A DNA stretch of 64,000 bases from Methylocystis parvus OBBP (GTDB lineage: Bacteria > Pseudomonadota > Alphaproteobacteria > Rhizobiales > Beijerinckiaceae): positions 1,364,001 through 1,428,000 of the forward strand of contig NZ_CP092968.1 of NCBI RefSeq assembly GCF_027571405.1, read 5' to 3'. Position numbers and translations under genes: made by a program. The notes under the pieces are model-generated. The model ran no database searches. It saw nothing but the letters and a program-made list of their open reading frames with translations, and was not told the DNA's origin. Positions 32,939-41,736 of the stretch are shown in pieces; within the stretch, counting starts at the first letter, position 1, and each line of letters begins with the position of its first letter.

Positions 32939-34567
32939 TCATGCTTCACGATAAAAAATCAGCGACAGCCCCACGATCATAAAAGCGACCGGCCAGACGA
33001 AGCCGGCGATCTTCCTTGCATCGCCTTCGAGGCGCAATTCGAGCCAGCGCGACCAGCCCGCCGCGACGCCCGCCAGCGCCAGTGGCGTATGGGTGATCTC
33101 GATCAGCGTCTCTTCCTTGAGATTGGCGAGCGCATGGGAATGGGTGAGCAGAAAGGCCGCCGCCGTCGCGACGCTGATCGGGAAGACGTAAGCCGCCCAC
33201 CACGCCTTGATGCGTCCGAGACGCACCTGCCATTCAAAGAGGCCGAAGGCGACGATCAGCAGGGTGAGCAGGCGATGCTGCGCGATTTCGGGGTCGCGCA
33301 GGCTCTCGATGAGGCCGAGGCGCCCGAGCGGCCAGACGGTCTCGTCCGCGCGCAGGAAGAGAAAGCCGCCAAGTCCGAGAAAAACCAGCGGCCAATGCTT
33401 CATGAACGGCGCAAGGCCGCTGCTGGCGCGTTCGAGCAGCGCCATTACGCCCATGACGAAGACGAAGATCCCCGCCCAATGATGGTTATATTCCGACCAG
33501 GCGATGTCCGCGGGCGAACGGGGCGGATAGGCGCCCGGCGGCAGGTCCTTCAACGCTTCCGGCGGCAAGGCGGCCGAGAGCGTTTCGAAATCCGGGCTTT
33601 CCAGCCGGATGGGGAAGCGCGGCTCCAGCCGGTCGACAATCTCGGCGAAGCTCGCGCGGTCGTTCGGCAGATCGCGCGCCGGCGGTAACGAAGCGAGCGA
33701 GGCGGCGCAGAAGATGATCGTCAGGCCGATGCCGATCTCCGTCTCGGCGAAGCGGCGCGTGCGCAGAAGCGGCCCCGCCGGCTCGTCCTGGAGTTTGCGG
33801 ACCGCGACGAAGTTCAGCCCGCCCAGCAGCAGCAGTCCCAGCAGCAGGATGATCTTTGCGCTGAGCATGAGGCCGTAGGAGGTGCCGTACATGGCCGGCG
33901 GCGTTCCGACGTAGAAGACCGCCATGAGCGCGCCGCCGAGAAGCAGCGCCGCGACCGCGCCGACGGACATATGCGAGAAGCGCCGGGCGACGAGGGCGCG
34001 CGCCTGCGGCTCCGCCACATCGGTCAGCGCCATGAGGAAAAAGGGAATGCCCCCGATCCATATGGCGGCCCCGAGCATGTGGAGAAACTCCCCCGCGGCC
34101 AGCGCGACGGCGCCGTCGAACTGGCTGGCCGCGTGGGTGGAGCCCGCCTGCACGCCGAGAAGCAGCGCCGACAGCACCGGCGCCGCCGAGCGGATGGCGC
34201 CGTCGCCGCGATGCGCCCGCCTTGCGACGAGCGCGATGACGGCGGCGAGCATGGCCGCCATCAGGTCGACCGCGACGGCGCGCGCCCCGGCCGCCTCGTG
34301 GACGGGAATTTCCAGCGTGCCCACCAGCATGACGGTGAGCGAGGCGGCGGCGAGCGCCTCCGCCGCGAGGAGACCGCCGGCGGCGAGAAAAATCAGCCGC
34401 AATGCGCGCCGCTCGAGCGCGCCGGCGGCTCCTGCGAGACGCGGCGCGAGCGGCCAGACCAGCATCAGCAGGAAGACGAGACCGCCGACCGTCACGCTCT
34501 GCGCGGCGAGGATGACGCCGCGCAGCACCACGGCGAGGAAGCCGTATATGTCGACGAAGAGCTGCAT
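32939..34567 (-). CDS. copD: Copper resistance protein CopD
   Basis: A 542-residue inner-membrane protein of the CopD family with about twelve hydrophobic segments. The CopD core is recognised in the central part (LHMLGAAIWIGGIPFFLMAL, SHMSVGAVAALLLGG, YGTSYGLMLSAKIILLLGLLLLGGLNF). A second membrane half follows (WAGIFVFVMGVMALLERASSG onward) with a conserved periplasmic loop before it. It is expected to move copper with CopC. The copC stop is 1 base before its start. In methanotrophs copper import or delivery feeds pMMO; no pmo gene is near. Confidence 0.9.
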   Translation of the reverse strand: MQLFVDIYGFLAVVLRGVILAAQSVTVGGLVFLLMLVWPLAPRLAGAAGALERRALRLIFLAAGGLLAAEALAAASLTVMLVGTLEIPVHEAAGARAVAVDLMAAMLAAVIALVARRAHRGDGAIRSAAPVLSALLLGVQAGSTHAASQFDGAVALAAGEFLHMLGAAIWIGGIPFFLMALTDVAEPQARALVARRFSHMSVGAVAALLLGGALMAVFYVGTPPAMYGTSYGLMLSAKIILLLGLLLLGGLNFVAVRKLQDEPAGPLLRTRRFAETEIGIGLTIIFCAASLASLPPARDLPNDRASFAEIVDRLEPRFPIRLESPDFETLSAALPPEALKDLPPGAYPPRSPADIAWSEYNHHWAGIFVFVMGVMALLERASSGLAPFMKHWPLVFLGLGGFLFLRADETVWPLGRLGLIESLRDPEIAQHRLLTLLIVAFGLFEWQVRLGRIKAWWAAYVFPISVATAAAFLLTHSHALANLKEETLIEITHTPLALAGVAAGWSRWLELRLEGDARKIAGFVWPVAFMIVGLSLIFYREA

Positions 34568-34568
34568 A

Positions 34569-34925
34569 TCAGCGGTTCACCACAAAGGGGATGTCGCCCT
34601 GGGTGATGTGGCCGTCCGGGCTCAGCGTCTGCCAATGCAGGCGGTAGCGCCCGGCGGTCAGGCCCGTCGCCCTCGCCTTCAGCGTATCGGCCGAGCCCGC
34701 GTCGAGGATCGGCAGCGCCGTGACGGCGCCGTCGATCTTGAAGAGCTTCATCGTCGAACGCTCGGCGTCGATGCGGCTGTTGAAACGGATCTCGATCGCA
34801 ATCTCGTCGCTCTTGATCGTCTCCTCGGAGCGAGGAAATGAGGCGACGACCAAAGCGTGGGCCCAGGCGGAGCCGCTGATGAGAGCCGCAAGGGCGCAGA
34901 CGCCCAAAAAACGAAAAAGCTTCAT
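34569..34925 (-). CDS. copC: Copper-binding periplasmic protein CopC
   Basis: A 118-residue exported protein. The signal peptide ends AWA, making the mature N-terminus HALV (His23 of the precursor), the amino-terminal His of the CopC copper(II) brace. The second ligand is His106 in SPDGHITQG, with acidic residues in between (IRFNSRIDAERSTMKLF). Only the Cu(II) site is evident; Met/His-rich Cu(I) loops are absent. It is co-transcribed with copD. Confidence 0.92.
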   Translation of the reverse strand: MKLFRFLGVCALAALISGSAWAHALVVASFPRSEETIKSDEIAIEIRFNSRIDAERSTMKLFKIDGAVTALPILDAGSADTLKARATGLTAGRYRLHWQTLSPDGHITQGDIPFVVNR

Positions 34926-35012
34926 GAGTCGACCGGTTAGCGCCCGGATGGGCTCAGGTCTCGCCGCTTAACCGATTTTCCGACACATTAGCAATGGCGT
35001 GGGCCTCGCCGC

Positions 35013-35729
35013 TCATTTGAGGAAGACATAGATGTCGACGTCGACATTGGCGTCTTCACCTTTGAAATCAGTTAGATACTCTTCGACGATGAGGTCTTTC
35101 GTATCGAGCCCCTTCTCGTCGAGATAGGCGGCGATGGCCTCGTAGGTCGCGTCGATCTCGTCATAGGCGCCGCGATGCTGGAATTTCAGCGCCTTCCCGG
35201 CCGGAGACGCCCCGATCTCGACGCCGTCGGCGAGCTTCGGCTTTCCCTCCGGCGCGGCGGCGAGAGGCGCCATCGCCTCGAAAGTGAAGCCGGCGTCGTC
35301 GGTCTTGGTGAAGACGGCGACGGGCCGGCCGTTCACGGCGAGGCCCGCCTTTTTCACCGCCGCGTTGAGCTTCGTCAGAGCCTCGGAAAGCGTCTTCGCG
35401 GCGCCCTCCCATTTGCCCTGCCCCTTCAGCAAGGCGGCGGGACGGGCGTCGACCGTGACGGTCTCGCTCATCACCGAAGGCGCGGCGTCGGGGGTCCCAC
35501 CCTTCGCCGAGTCGGCTTTTTCGTCCGATTTGGCGGTCTCGGGCGCCGCCGGCGTCGCCGCGGCCGACTTGTCGGGCGCGGATTGCGCCGGCCTGTCATC
35601 CTCCTCAACAGCGCCGGGGAACATGCGGCGCTCGGCGATGATGGCGGCCGAGGCGACGAGAAGCGTGAAAATCGCCAGCGCACGCCAATGGGTGCGCAGC
35701 GCGTCGATCAGACCCGGTTCCTCGTCCAT
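35013..35729 (-). CDS. Membrane-anchored GyrI-like small-molecule-binding domain protein
   Basis: A 238-residue protein. A single hydrophobic segment (about 15-30, ALAIFTLLVASAAIIAE) anchors it to the inner membrane, followed by a Pro/Ala/Lys-rich linker (residues about 40-85) and a periplasmic C-terminal domain (about 90-238) like the GyrI/effector-binding fold (VNGRPVAVFTKTDDAGFTFEAMAPLA; LKFQHRGAYDEIDATYEAIAAYLDEKGL; IVEEYLTDF; VDIYVFLK). GyrI-like domains bind hydrophobic small molecules; the ligand here is unknown. It stands alone between copC and dapF. Confidence 0.8.
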   Translation of the reverse strand: MDEEPGLIDALRTHWRALAIFTLLVASAAIIAERRMFPGAVEEDDRPAQSAPDKSAAATPAAPETAKSDEKADSAKGGTPDAAPSVMSETVTVDARPAALLKGQGKWEGAAKTLSEALTKLNAAVKKAGLAVNGRPVAVFTKTDDAGFTFEAMAPLAAAPEGKPKLADGVEIGASPAGKALKFQHRGAYDEIDATYEAIAAYLDEKGLDTKDLIVEEYLTDFKGEDANVDVDIYVFLK

Positions 35730-35866
35730 TCCTGCTCAGTCCCTTTTCCGGCGGGGGCGATTCGTACTAAAGTTTTCGCGCGCAATTGCGACAGGCGTCG
35801 GGCGGCGCAAAGTAGCGCCCGAGCGGCGCAGTCTCTATATACCAGCGCGCCTGAATGGAAAGACGA

Positions 35867-36727
35867 ATGCCGCATCCGCTCGACAATCACCCTATCCTTC
35901 GCATGAACGGCGCGGGCAATGAAATCCTCGTGCTCGATCTGCGCGGGACGGATCATGTGCTCGCCCCGGAAGAGGCCCGCGCGATCGCGGCCGCTCCAGG
36001 GCTGCGATTCGATCAGCTCATGGCGCTGCACGATCCGCGCGAGGCGGGCGACGACGCCTTCATGCGCATTTACAATATCGACGGCTCGCTCTCGGGCGCC
36101 TGCGGCAACGGCGCGCGCTGCGTCGCTTATGCGTTGGCGCGCGAAGGCAGGGAGCGGCTCTCGCTCGCGACCGACGCCGGACGGATCGAGACCCGGCGCG
36201 AGGCGGAAACGGTCTTCACCGTCGATATGGGGCGGCCGCGCCTCGATTGGCGCGACATCCCGCTCGCGCGCGAAGCCGACACGCGCGCGGTGGCGCTCGA
36301 ACCCGCGGCTCCCGGCGCGCCCGCGCAATTTTCGGCCGTCAGCATGGGCAATCCGCACGCGGTTTTCTTCGTCGACGACGCGCAGGCCGTACCGCTTGCG
36401 AGCTTAGGCCGGGCGATCGAATGTCACCCGCTCTTTCCCGAGCGCGCCAATGTCTCTTTCGCGCAGATTCTTTCGCGCGACGACATCCTGCTGCGCGTTT
36501 GGGAGCGCGGAACGGGCGCGACCAAAGCCTGCGGCTCCGCCGCCTGCGCGACGCTCGTCTCGGCCGCCCGAGCGGGACTTACGGAGCGGCGCGCGCGGCT
36601 TCGTTTGCCGGGCGGCGACCTCTTCATCGAATGGCGCGCCGACGACCATGTCCTGATGACCGGACCCGTGGAGTTCGAATTCGAGACGCGCCTGACCGCG
36701 AAGCTGTTCGAAGGCGCCGCCGCGTGA
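35867..36727 (+). CDS. dapF: Diaminopimelate epimerase
   Basis: A 286-residue cofactor-independent racemase that converts LL- to meso-diaminopimelate for lysine and peptidoglycan. The two catalytic cysteines lie in [12 protein letters not shown] and [11 protein letters not shown]. Other motifs are [17 protein letters not shown] and [14 protein letters not shown] 35867 has GGAAAG just upstream; ATG 35855 is the alternative. It overlaps mtaB by 4 bases (GTGA), so the two are coupled, a pairing common in alphaproteobacteria. Confidence 0.97.
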   Translation: MPHPLDNHPILRMNGAGNEILVLDLRGTDHVLAPEEARAIAAAPGLRFDQLMALHDPREAGDDAFMRIYNIDGSLSGACGNGARCVAYALAREGRERLSLATDAGRIETRREAETVFTVDMGRPRLDWRDIPLAREADTRAVALEPAAPGAPAQFSAVSMGNPHAVFFVDDAQAVPLASLGRAIECHPLFPERANVSFAQILSRDDILLRVWERGTGATKACGSAACATLVSAARAGLTERRARLRLPGGDLFIEWRADDHVLMTGPVEFEFETRLTAKLFEGAAA

Positions 36728-37899
36728 GCGCGCAAGCGCCCGAGCTTGCGAAGAAGGCCGACGTCGTCACTTTCGGCTGCCGGCTGAACATCGTCGACAG
36801 CGAAGAACTCGCCCGCCAATTTGCAGGCGACGGCGCGGTCGTCGTCAACACCTGCGCCGTCACCAATGAAGCGACGCGCCAGGCCCGCCAGGCGATCCGC
36901 CGCCTGCATCGCGAAAGGCCGGAAGCGCCGATCGTCGTGACGGGATGCGCGGCGCGCATCGATCCGCAGAGCTTCGCGGCGATGGAAGGCGTCGCTCGCG
37001 TCGTCGCCGATGAGCAACCCAATCGCGCGCGGACCGCCGAAGAAGGCACGCGCGGCTTTCTCGCCGTGCAGAATGGCTGCGACCATAGCTGCACCTTCTG
37101 CGTCATTCCCGCCGGGCGTGGCGCATCGCGCTCCGTCTCCCCGCAGGAGGCGCTTGCGCAGGCGCGCGCCTTGGTCGAAAGCGGCAAGCAGGAGATCGTT
37201 CTCACCGGCGTCGACCTGACGAGCTATGACGCGGATGGGATGAGGCTCGGCGGCCTCGTGCGGCTCCTGCTGCGCGAGCTGCCGGCGCTGCCGCGCCTGC
37301 GCCTTTCCTCGATCGACTGTATCGAGGCCGACGCGGACCTCCTCATCGCCCTCGCTGAAGAGGAGCGTCTCTGCCCGCATCTGCATCTCTCGCTTCAATC
37401 GGGAGACGATCTGATCCTGAAGCGTATGAAGCGGCGCCATTCGCGCGACGACGCCATTCGCTTCTGCGCCGCATTAAGGAGCGCCCGGCCGGAAATGGTT
37501 TTCGGCGCGGATTTCATCACGGGCTTCCCGACGGAAACGGATGAGATGTTCGAGCAGACCGTGGCGCTCGTCGACGCATGCGGGCTGACGCATCTGCATG
37601 TCTTTCCCTTCTCGCCCCGTCCCGGCGCGCCGGCGGCCCGTATGCCGCAGCTTGCGCGCGACGTCGCGAAGACGCGCGCCGCGCGTCTTCGCGAGGCGGG
37701 CGAGAGAGCGTTGATCCGCCATCTCGACGCCCAGGTCGGGAGATCCTTGCGCCTCCTGACCGAACGCGGGGGGATGGCGCGCGCCGCGGATTTCACGCTC
37801 GCGCATATGCCGGGGATCGATGCGGGACGCCTGATCGACGCCCGCGCCGCAGGACATGACGGGCGCGCCCTGATTGTCGCGCCGTTTACGTCTTGGTGA
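36724..37899 (+). CDS. mtaB: tRNA (N6-threonylcarbamoyladenosine-C2)-methylthiotransferase MtaB
   Basis: A 391-residue radical-SAM methylthiotransferase that converts t6A37 to ms2t6A in tRNA. The N-terminal UPF0004 domain has three cysteines for one 4Fe-4S cluster ([23 protein letters not shown]). The radical-SAM triad is CDHSCTFC, followed by RGASRS. A substrate-binding end ([15 protein letters not shown]) leads to a TRAM-like tail ([14 protein letters not shown]). Starts GTG 36724, overlapping the dapF stop. Confidence 0.95.
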   Translation: MSAQAPELAKKADVVTFGCRLNIVDSEELARQFAGDGAVVVNTCAVTNEATRQARQAIRRLHRERPEAPIVVTGCAARIDPQSFAAMEGVARVVADEQPNRARTAEEGTRGFLAVQNGCDHSCTFCVIPAGRGASRSVSPQEALAQARALVESGKQEIVLTGVDLTSYDADGMRLGGLVRLLLRELPALPRLRLSSIDCIEADADLLIALAEEERLCPHLHLSLQSGDDLILKRMKRRHSRDDAIRFCAALRSARPEMVFGADFITGFPTETDEMFEQTVALVDACGLTHLHVFPFSPRPGAPAARMPQLARDVAKTRAARLREAGERALIRHLDAQVGRSLRLLTERGGMARAADFTLAHMPGIDAGRLIDARAAGHDGRALIVAPFTSW

Positions 37900-38086
37900 G
37901 GGCGGCGGTGCGGTTGCGAATGACTTCGAGAAGCGCATCGCACAAGGTCGCGGCGACCGCGTCATCGTCCGATTGCGCCAATGCGCAGCGAAAAGCGGCG
38001 ACGATCTCCGCATAGGCCTCGGCGCCGTAGAGGTTCATCACGGCGCTCAACATGCCCATGGCGGTCCCCTCGACGGAGGCTCCCAT
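37886..38086 (-). CDS. Hypothetical protein
   Basis: A 66-residue, probably helical small protein (AYAEIVAAFRCALAQSDDDAVAATLCDALLEVIRNRTA). The start is ATG 38086 because AAGGAG lies 8 bases upstream. Its 3' end overlaps the convergent mtaB by 14 bases. Family not recognised. Confidence 0.65.
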   Translation of the reverse strand: MGASVEGTAMGMLSAVMNLYGAEAYAEIVAAFRCALAQSDDDAVAATLCDALLEVIRNRTAALTKT

Positions 38087-38238
38087 CTTGATGTCTCCTT
38101 GAAAATTGATCGCCTCAAAAAGCCTTTGCGCCAAGTCAGATAGACGAGAGGCGGGCGGAGAGGATAGCTTTGTGGCGAGTCGCGCGGTTCAACGAGATTC
38201 GCAGCCGGCCGTCCCCGCAGCGCAGCGGAACCGCACAG

Positions 38239-38297
38239 TCAACCATGTATGGAGCAATATCGCAGATTCGACTCGGTTGTCAACCATATATGGTTGA
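38239..38297. promoter_or_regulatory. Operator sites in front of the S24 repressor gene
   Basis: TCAACCATATATGGTTGA at 38280-38297 is a perfect 18-bp palindrome 5 bases before the GTG start. TCAACCATGTATGGAG at 38239-38254 is a second site with the same left half and a weaker right half. Two similar sites about 40 bp apart fit cooperative binding by the encoded repressor (autoregulation). Confidence 0.75.
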
Positions 38298-38302
38298 ATA
38301 GC

Positions 38303-39019
38303 GTGAGCGCGACGAAGTCCGAGCATTTGCAGGAATTCGCCGAGCGCGTACGCGCCCTCGTCGCGCCCTATGGTTCGATCGCCAAGGCCGCGAAGGCGCT
38401 GGAGATTCCGGAAAATACGCTGCGCCGGGCCTGCGCCGGAAGAAACGAGCCGCAGGCGCCGCTCCTCATGGCGCTCTCGACCAAGCTTGACGTCTCCATG
38501 AGCTATCTGCTCGGACTGTCGGACGATCCGGCCGTCGCATCGTCGCCGGGCGCCGCAAGCGGGGCGGAGCTGCAGCTTCGTCGCATTCCCAGTCTCGATG
38601 CGTGCGTCGCGGCGGGACGAGGGGCCGCCGCGAGCGCCGTGGCGATCGACCAGATGCTCGCCTTTCCGCAATGGATGTTGCGGAAGCTCGCGCCGCCGGG
38701 CGCAAGGCTCTCTTTCATGCGCGCGGAGGGCGACAGCATGCAGCCGCTCTTCAATGACGGCGCGCTTCTGCTCGTCGATGAAAGCGACGCGACTCTGCGC
38801 GACGCCGCGTCCAAGACGGATCGCGCGGCCGAGGAAGGCGCGATCTATGCTTTCGAACAGGCGGGCGCCTTGCGCGTGAAGCGCCTGCGTAAAACGAAGA
38901 GCGGCGACATCGTCGTCATCAGCGCCAATCCCGCCTATGATCCGGAGCTTCTGACGGGCGCCGACGCGAAACGCATCAAGCTGCTCGGCAGGATCGTCTG
39001 GTGGGATAACCGGCTGTGA
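38303..39019 (+). CDS. XRE-S24 (LexA/CI-type) repressor
   Basis: A 238-residue two-domain regulator. The HTH covers residues about 13-60 (SIAKAAKALEIPENTLRRACAGRNEPQ). The S24 peptidase/latch domain has GDSMQPLFNDGALLLVD (catalytic Ser) and FEQAGALRVKRL (catalytic Lys). Such repressors cleave themselves, usually after DNA damage with RecA help. GTG 38303 puts the operators outside the gene; no clear Shine-Dalgarno exists, so leaderless start or a start at ATG 38249 is possible. No prophage genes are around it. Confidence 0.88.
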   Translation: MSATKSEHLQEFAERVRALVAPYGSIAKAAKALEIPENTLRRACAGRNEPQAPLLMALSTKLDVSMSYLLGLSDDPAVASSPGAASGAELQLRRIPSLDACVAAGRGAAASAVAIDQMLAFPQWMLRKLAPPGARLSFMRAEGDSMQPLFNDGALLLVDESDATLRDAASKTDRAAEEGAIYAFEQAGALRVKRLRKTKSGDIVVISANPAYDPELLTGADAKRIKLLGRIVWWDNRL

Positions 39020-39025
39020 CGCGTC

Positions 39026-40219
39026 TTACTTTGCGCGATAGGAGATGCGATAGATCGCCCCGTTCTGATCGTCGGTGACGAGCAGCGAGCCGTCGGCGAG
39101 CTCGGCGACGTCCACCGGCCGCCCCAGATAAGCGCCCTGCCCCGTATTCCAGCCTTCGGCGAAGGGCGTCGTCACGCCGCCATCGCCATTTGGCCCCAGC
39201 TTCGTGAACATTAAGCGCGCGCCGATCGGCGCGCTGCGATCCCACGAGCCGTGTTGCGCCGAGAAAATCCCCCCGCAATATTCGGACGGAAACATATCGC
39301 CGCGATAGAAGGTCAAGCCGAGATCGGCCGCGTGCGCCGCCTCCTCCACCTGCGGAAAGACGAGGCCCTCGGGCGGCGCGTCCTTCGCATATTCATGCGT
39401 GCGCACATGACCGCCGCCATACCAGGGAAAACCAAAGGAGAAACCGGGCCCGTCGGCGCGGTTGATTTCGCCGGGAGGAATGTCGTCTCCCATGCCGTCG
39501 ACCTGATTGTCGGTGAACCAGAGCCGCCCTTGCCGGTCGAAGGCGAGGCCGACGGAATTGCGCAGGCCGGTCGCGAAAACTTCGCGTCCCGAGCCGTCGG
39601 CATTCATGCGGACGATTCCGCCCATCCCCGTTCTGTCATAGAGCGCCAGCCTGTCGCGCGGCGCCACATTATGCGGCTGACCGAGGGCGATATAGACCTT
39701 GCCGTCCGGCCCGACCTTGCAAACGCGCGCCGCGTGACCGCGGCTCTCTTCGCTGCGCGGGATGAGGTCGCCCGCCTTCACGATGATCTTCGCGATGGAG
39801 CCGGCTTCCCGCCAGCGATTCTCCGCGTCGTCGATGCGCGTCACGCGATTGCGCTCGACGAGAAATAGCGCGCCGTCATCGGACAAGCACACGCCATGCG
39901 GCATGACCAGGCTTTCAGAGGGCGACAGAATATCGACGGACTTCGCGCTGTCTTTCCCGGGCGTGATCACATAGGCGCGCTTTTCATCCGTGCCGACGAA
40001 AATCGCCTTCCCTTCTCGTCCAATGGCGAGCGTGCGCGCATTCGGAGCCAAAGCGTAGAGCGAGATCGAAAACCCTGGCGGCAGCTTGATGCGCGCGAGC
40101 GTGGCTTCGATCTCACGCCTTTGAACCGCCGGATCGGGCGCGCGCGTTCGACCTGCGAACGCATAAACCGCCGTTGCGGCGCCGATCGAGACGAGGGCGA
40201 GACGGAACAGCTTCCGCAT
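39026..40219 (-). CDS. PQQ-dependent sugar dehydrogenase-like six-bladed propeller, exported
   Basis: A 397-residue soluble-glucose/sorbosone-dehydrogenase-type protein. A signal peptide covers residues 1-25 (LFRLALVSIGAATAVYAFA). The beta-propeller runs from LPPGFSISLYALAPNARTLAIG and includes MPHGVCLSDDGALFLVERNRV, ARVCKVGPDGKVYIALGQPHNV, NSVGLAFDRQGRLWFTDNQVDGMGDDIPPGEIN and YLGRPVDVAELADGSLLVTDDQNGAIYRISY. The His/Asn/Asp motifs fit PQQ-binding members, but the cofactor is not proven and the substrate is unknown. ATG 40219 starts the signal peptide. Confidence 0.85.
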   Translation of the reverse strand: MRKLFRLALVSIGAATAVYAFAGRTRAPDPAVQRREIEATLARIKLPPGFSISLYALAPNARTLAIGREGKAIFVGTDEKRAYVITPGKDSAKSVDILSPSESLVMPHGVCLSDDGALFLVERNRVTRIDDAENRWREAGSIAKIIVKAGDLIPRSEESRGHAARVCKVGPDGKVYIALGQPHNVAPRDRLALYDRTGMGGIVRMNADGSGREVFATGLRNSVGLAFDRQGRLWFTDNQVDGMGDDIPPGEINRADGPGFSFGFPWYGGGHVRTHEYAKDAPPEGLVFPQVEEAAHAADLGLTFYRGDMFPSEYCGGIFSAQHGSWDRSAPIGARLMFTKLGPNGDGGVTTPFAEGWNTGQGAYLGRPVDVAELADGSLLVTDDQNGAIYRISYRAK

Positions 40220-40322
40220 GATCGAGCCTGTTTTGAAAAAATCTCCGCCGGAAAGAGAATGCCGCAATATTCGAAAAGCAAGCAAGGCCGCCTTTGCGGC
40301 CCTGCTTCATCGCTTCGCTTCG

Positions 40323-40745
40323 TCAGAAGCCCGCGGTCTGGTCGGTTCCACGATTCTGCGAGGTCGAGCCCATGCCCGCCGCCCCGCCTTCCTCCCAATA
40401 GGGCGTCGAGCCGAAATGCTGATGCAGTCTCGACTCCCAATCGCGATTGGACCAGCTCGTCTCGTCATATTCCGGCGCGTTCTTGAGCTGGTCGGCGGTG
40501 ACGTTCGTCACATAGCCGCCAAGGTTCGTATCGTATTTGAACGCTTTCCAGGGCAAAGGATGCTCGCCTTCGCCGATGCCGAGGAACCCGCCAAAGGTCA
40601 TGATGGCGTAGCGAATCACGCCGGAAACCTTGTCGATCATCAGATGATCGATCTGACCGATCTTGTTGCCCGAGGGATCATAGACCGCCGTCCCCTCGAC
40701 ATTCTCGCTGGAAATCAGATTGCCGCCTTGCGTCGCCATTCCCAT
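40323..40745 (-). CDS. PRC-barrel domain protein
   Basis: A 140-residue protein whose first 85 residues are a PRC-barrel (GTAVYDPSGNKIGQIDHLMIDKVSGVIRYAIMTFGGFLGIGEGEHPLPW), a small beta-barrel used in photosynthetic reaction-centre H subunits and RNA-processing proteins. The C-terminus is low-complexity, Gly/Asn-rich. ATG 40745 follows AGGAGG by 6 bases. Stand-alone PRC-barrel genes are common in alphaproteobacteria and often stress-induced. No function is assigned. Confidence 0.9.
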   Translation of the reverse strand: MGMATQGGNLISSENVEGTAVYDPSGNKIGQIDHLMIDKVSGVIRYAIMTFGGFLGIGEGEHPLPWKAFKYDTNLGGYVTNVTADQLKNAPEYDETSWSNRDWESRLHQHFGSTPYWEEGGAAGMGSTSQNRGTDQTAGF

Positions 40746-40958
40746 CGTCGCCTCCTAAAAGCGCATTGCGGGCTTTTTCGCAGGCCCGCTGAGCCCAGAG
40801 AACGAATCTTCGCAGCGAATGTTCCCGTAAGCGGCGGCGCGCCGACTCGACATCTGGCGACAGGCGTGCGGCTCTCGGCGGCGGAGCGCCTTTCGCCGAG
40901 GCCGAAAACAGTTTAATGCAGCGCGAATGCTCGCAAGCGGCATGCAGGAAAGGAAGTG

Positions 40959-41666
40959 ATGGGCTCGGAAATCGCGGTAAGCTGGGAAGTCCTCGAGATA
41001 ATCTGGATCAACATTCTGCTTTCCGGAGACAATGCGATCCTGATCGCCCTCGCCTGCCGGGGCTTGCCGGTCAAGCAGCGGCGGTGGGGCGTCTTTCTCG
41101 GCGCGCTTGGCGGCGTCATCCTGCGCGTGATCTTCACGCTGCTCGTCGTTCAGATGATGAGCATTCCATATCTGAAAGCCGTCGGATCGCTGCTTCTCCT
41201 CTTCGTGGCGGTCAAGCTGCTGATCGACGAGACCGAGCACTCGGACGTGAAGGCCAAGCCGGATTTAATCGGCGCGGTCATCGCGATCATCATGGCGGAC
41301 GCCGTGATGTCGCTCGACAATGTGCTGGCGATCGCGGCGGCGGCGCGCGGCTCGACCTATCTCATTATTTTCGGCCTCGCGCTTTCCGTCCCGATCGTGA
41401 TGTTCGGCGCGGGCTTCCTGCTCAAGGTCCTCGAGCGCTTTCCGGTTCTGGTCTGGGCGGGAGCGGGTCTGCTGGGCTGGGTCGCGGGAGAGATGGCCGG
41501 GTCGGACCCGGCTTTATTCGAGCGCCTGCACGGCTTCGACCATGCCGCGCTGGAATATTGGCTCTCCGCCGGCGGCGCGGCGTTCGTGCTCATCGTCGCC
41601 TTCGCCGTGAAATTCTACCGGCAGTGGCGGGAAGATCAGGCCGACGAGGAAAAGCGCAAGACGTGA
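40959..41666 (+). CDS. TerC family integral membrane protein (YjbE-like)
   Basis: A 235-residue protein with seven hydrophobic segments. Two conserved acidic motifs mark TerC: NILLSGDNAILIAL (early) and ADAVMSLDNVLAIAA (middle). Members such as YkoY/YceF help export or metalate Mn(II) for secreted enzymes; others confer tellurite resistance. An in-frame GTG 40956 immediately precedes ATG 40959. I looked for a yybP-ykoY manganese riboswitch upstream and saw none. Confidence 0.9.
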   Translation: MGSEIAVSWEVLEIIWINILLSGDNAILIALACRGLPVKQRRWGVFLGALGGVILRVIFTLLVVQMMSIPYLKAVGSLLLLFVAVKLLIDETEHSDVKAKPDLIGAVIAIIMADAVMSLDNVLAIAAAARGSTYLIIFGLALSVPIVMFGAGFLLKVLERFPVLVWAGAGLLGWVAGEMAGSDPALFERLHGFDHAALEYWLSAGGAAFVLIVAFAVKFYRQWREDQADEEKRKT

Positions 41667-41736
41667 CGCGAATGCGTCGCGCCGACTGCGGAGAATGAGC
41701 GAGCCAAGTTCGGGTCTCGAAAAGCGGCTCTCGAAA

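Noticed and set aside
38249..38302. ATG 38249 as the start of the S24 repressor
   Set aside because: It would put the perfect 18-bp operator inside the coding region and add residues unlike the family; GTG 38303 is preferred, although neither has a good Shine-Dalgarno.
40746..40958. yybP-ykoY manganese riboswitch upstream of the TerC gene
   Set aside because: I looked for the conserved GGGGAGUA-type core and CUACC partner and did not see them; only an imperfect GCGGGC/GCCCGC hairpin is present.
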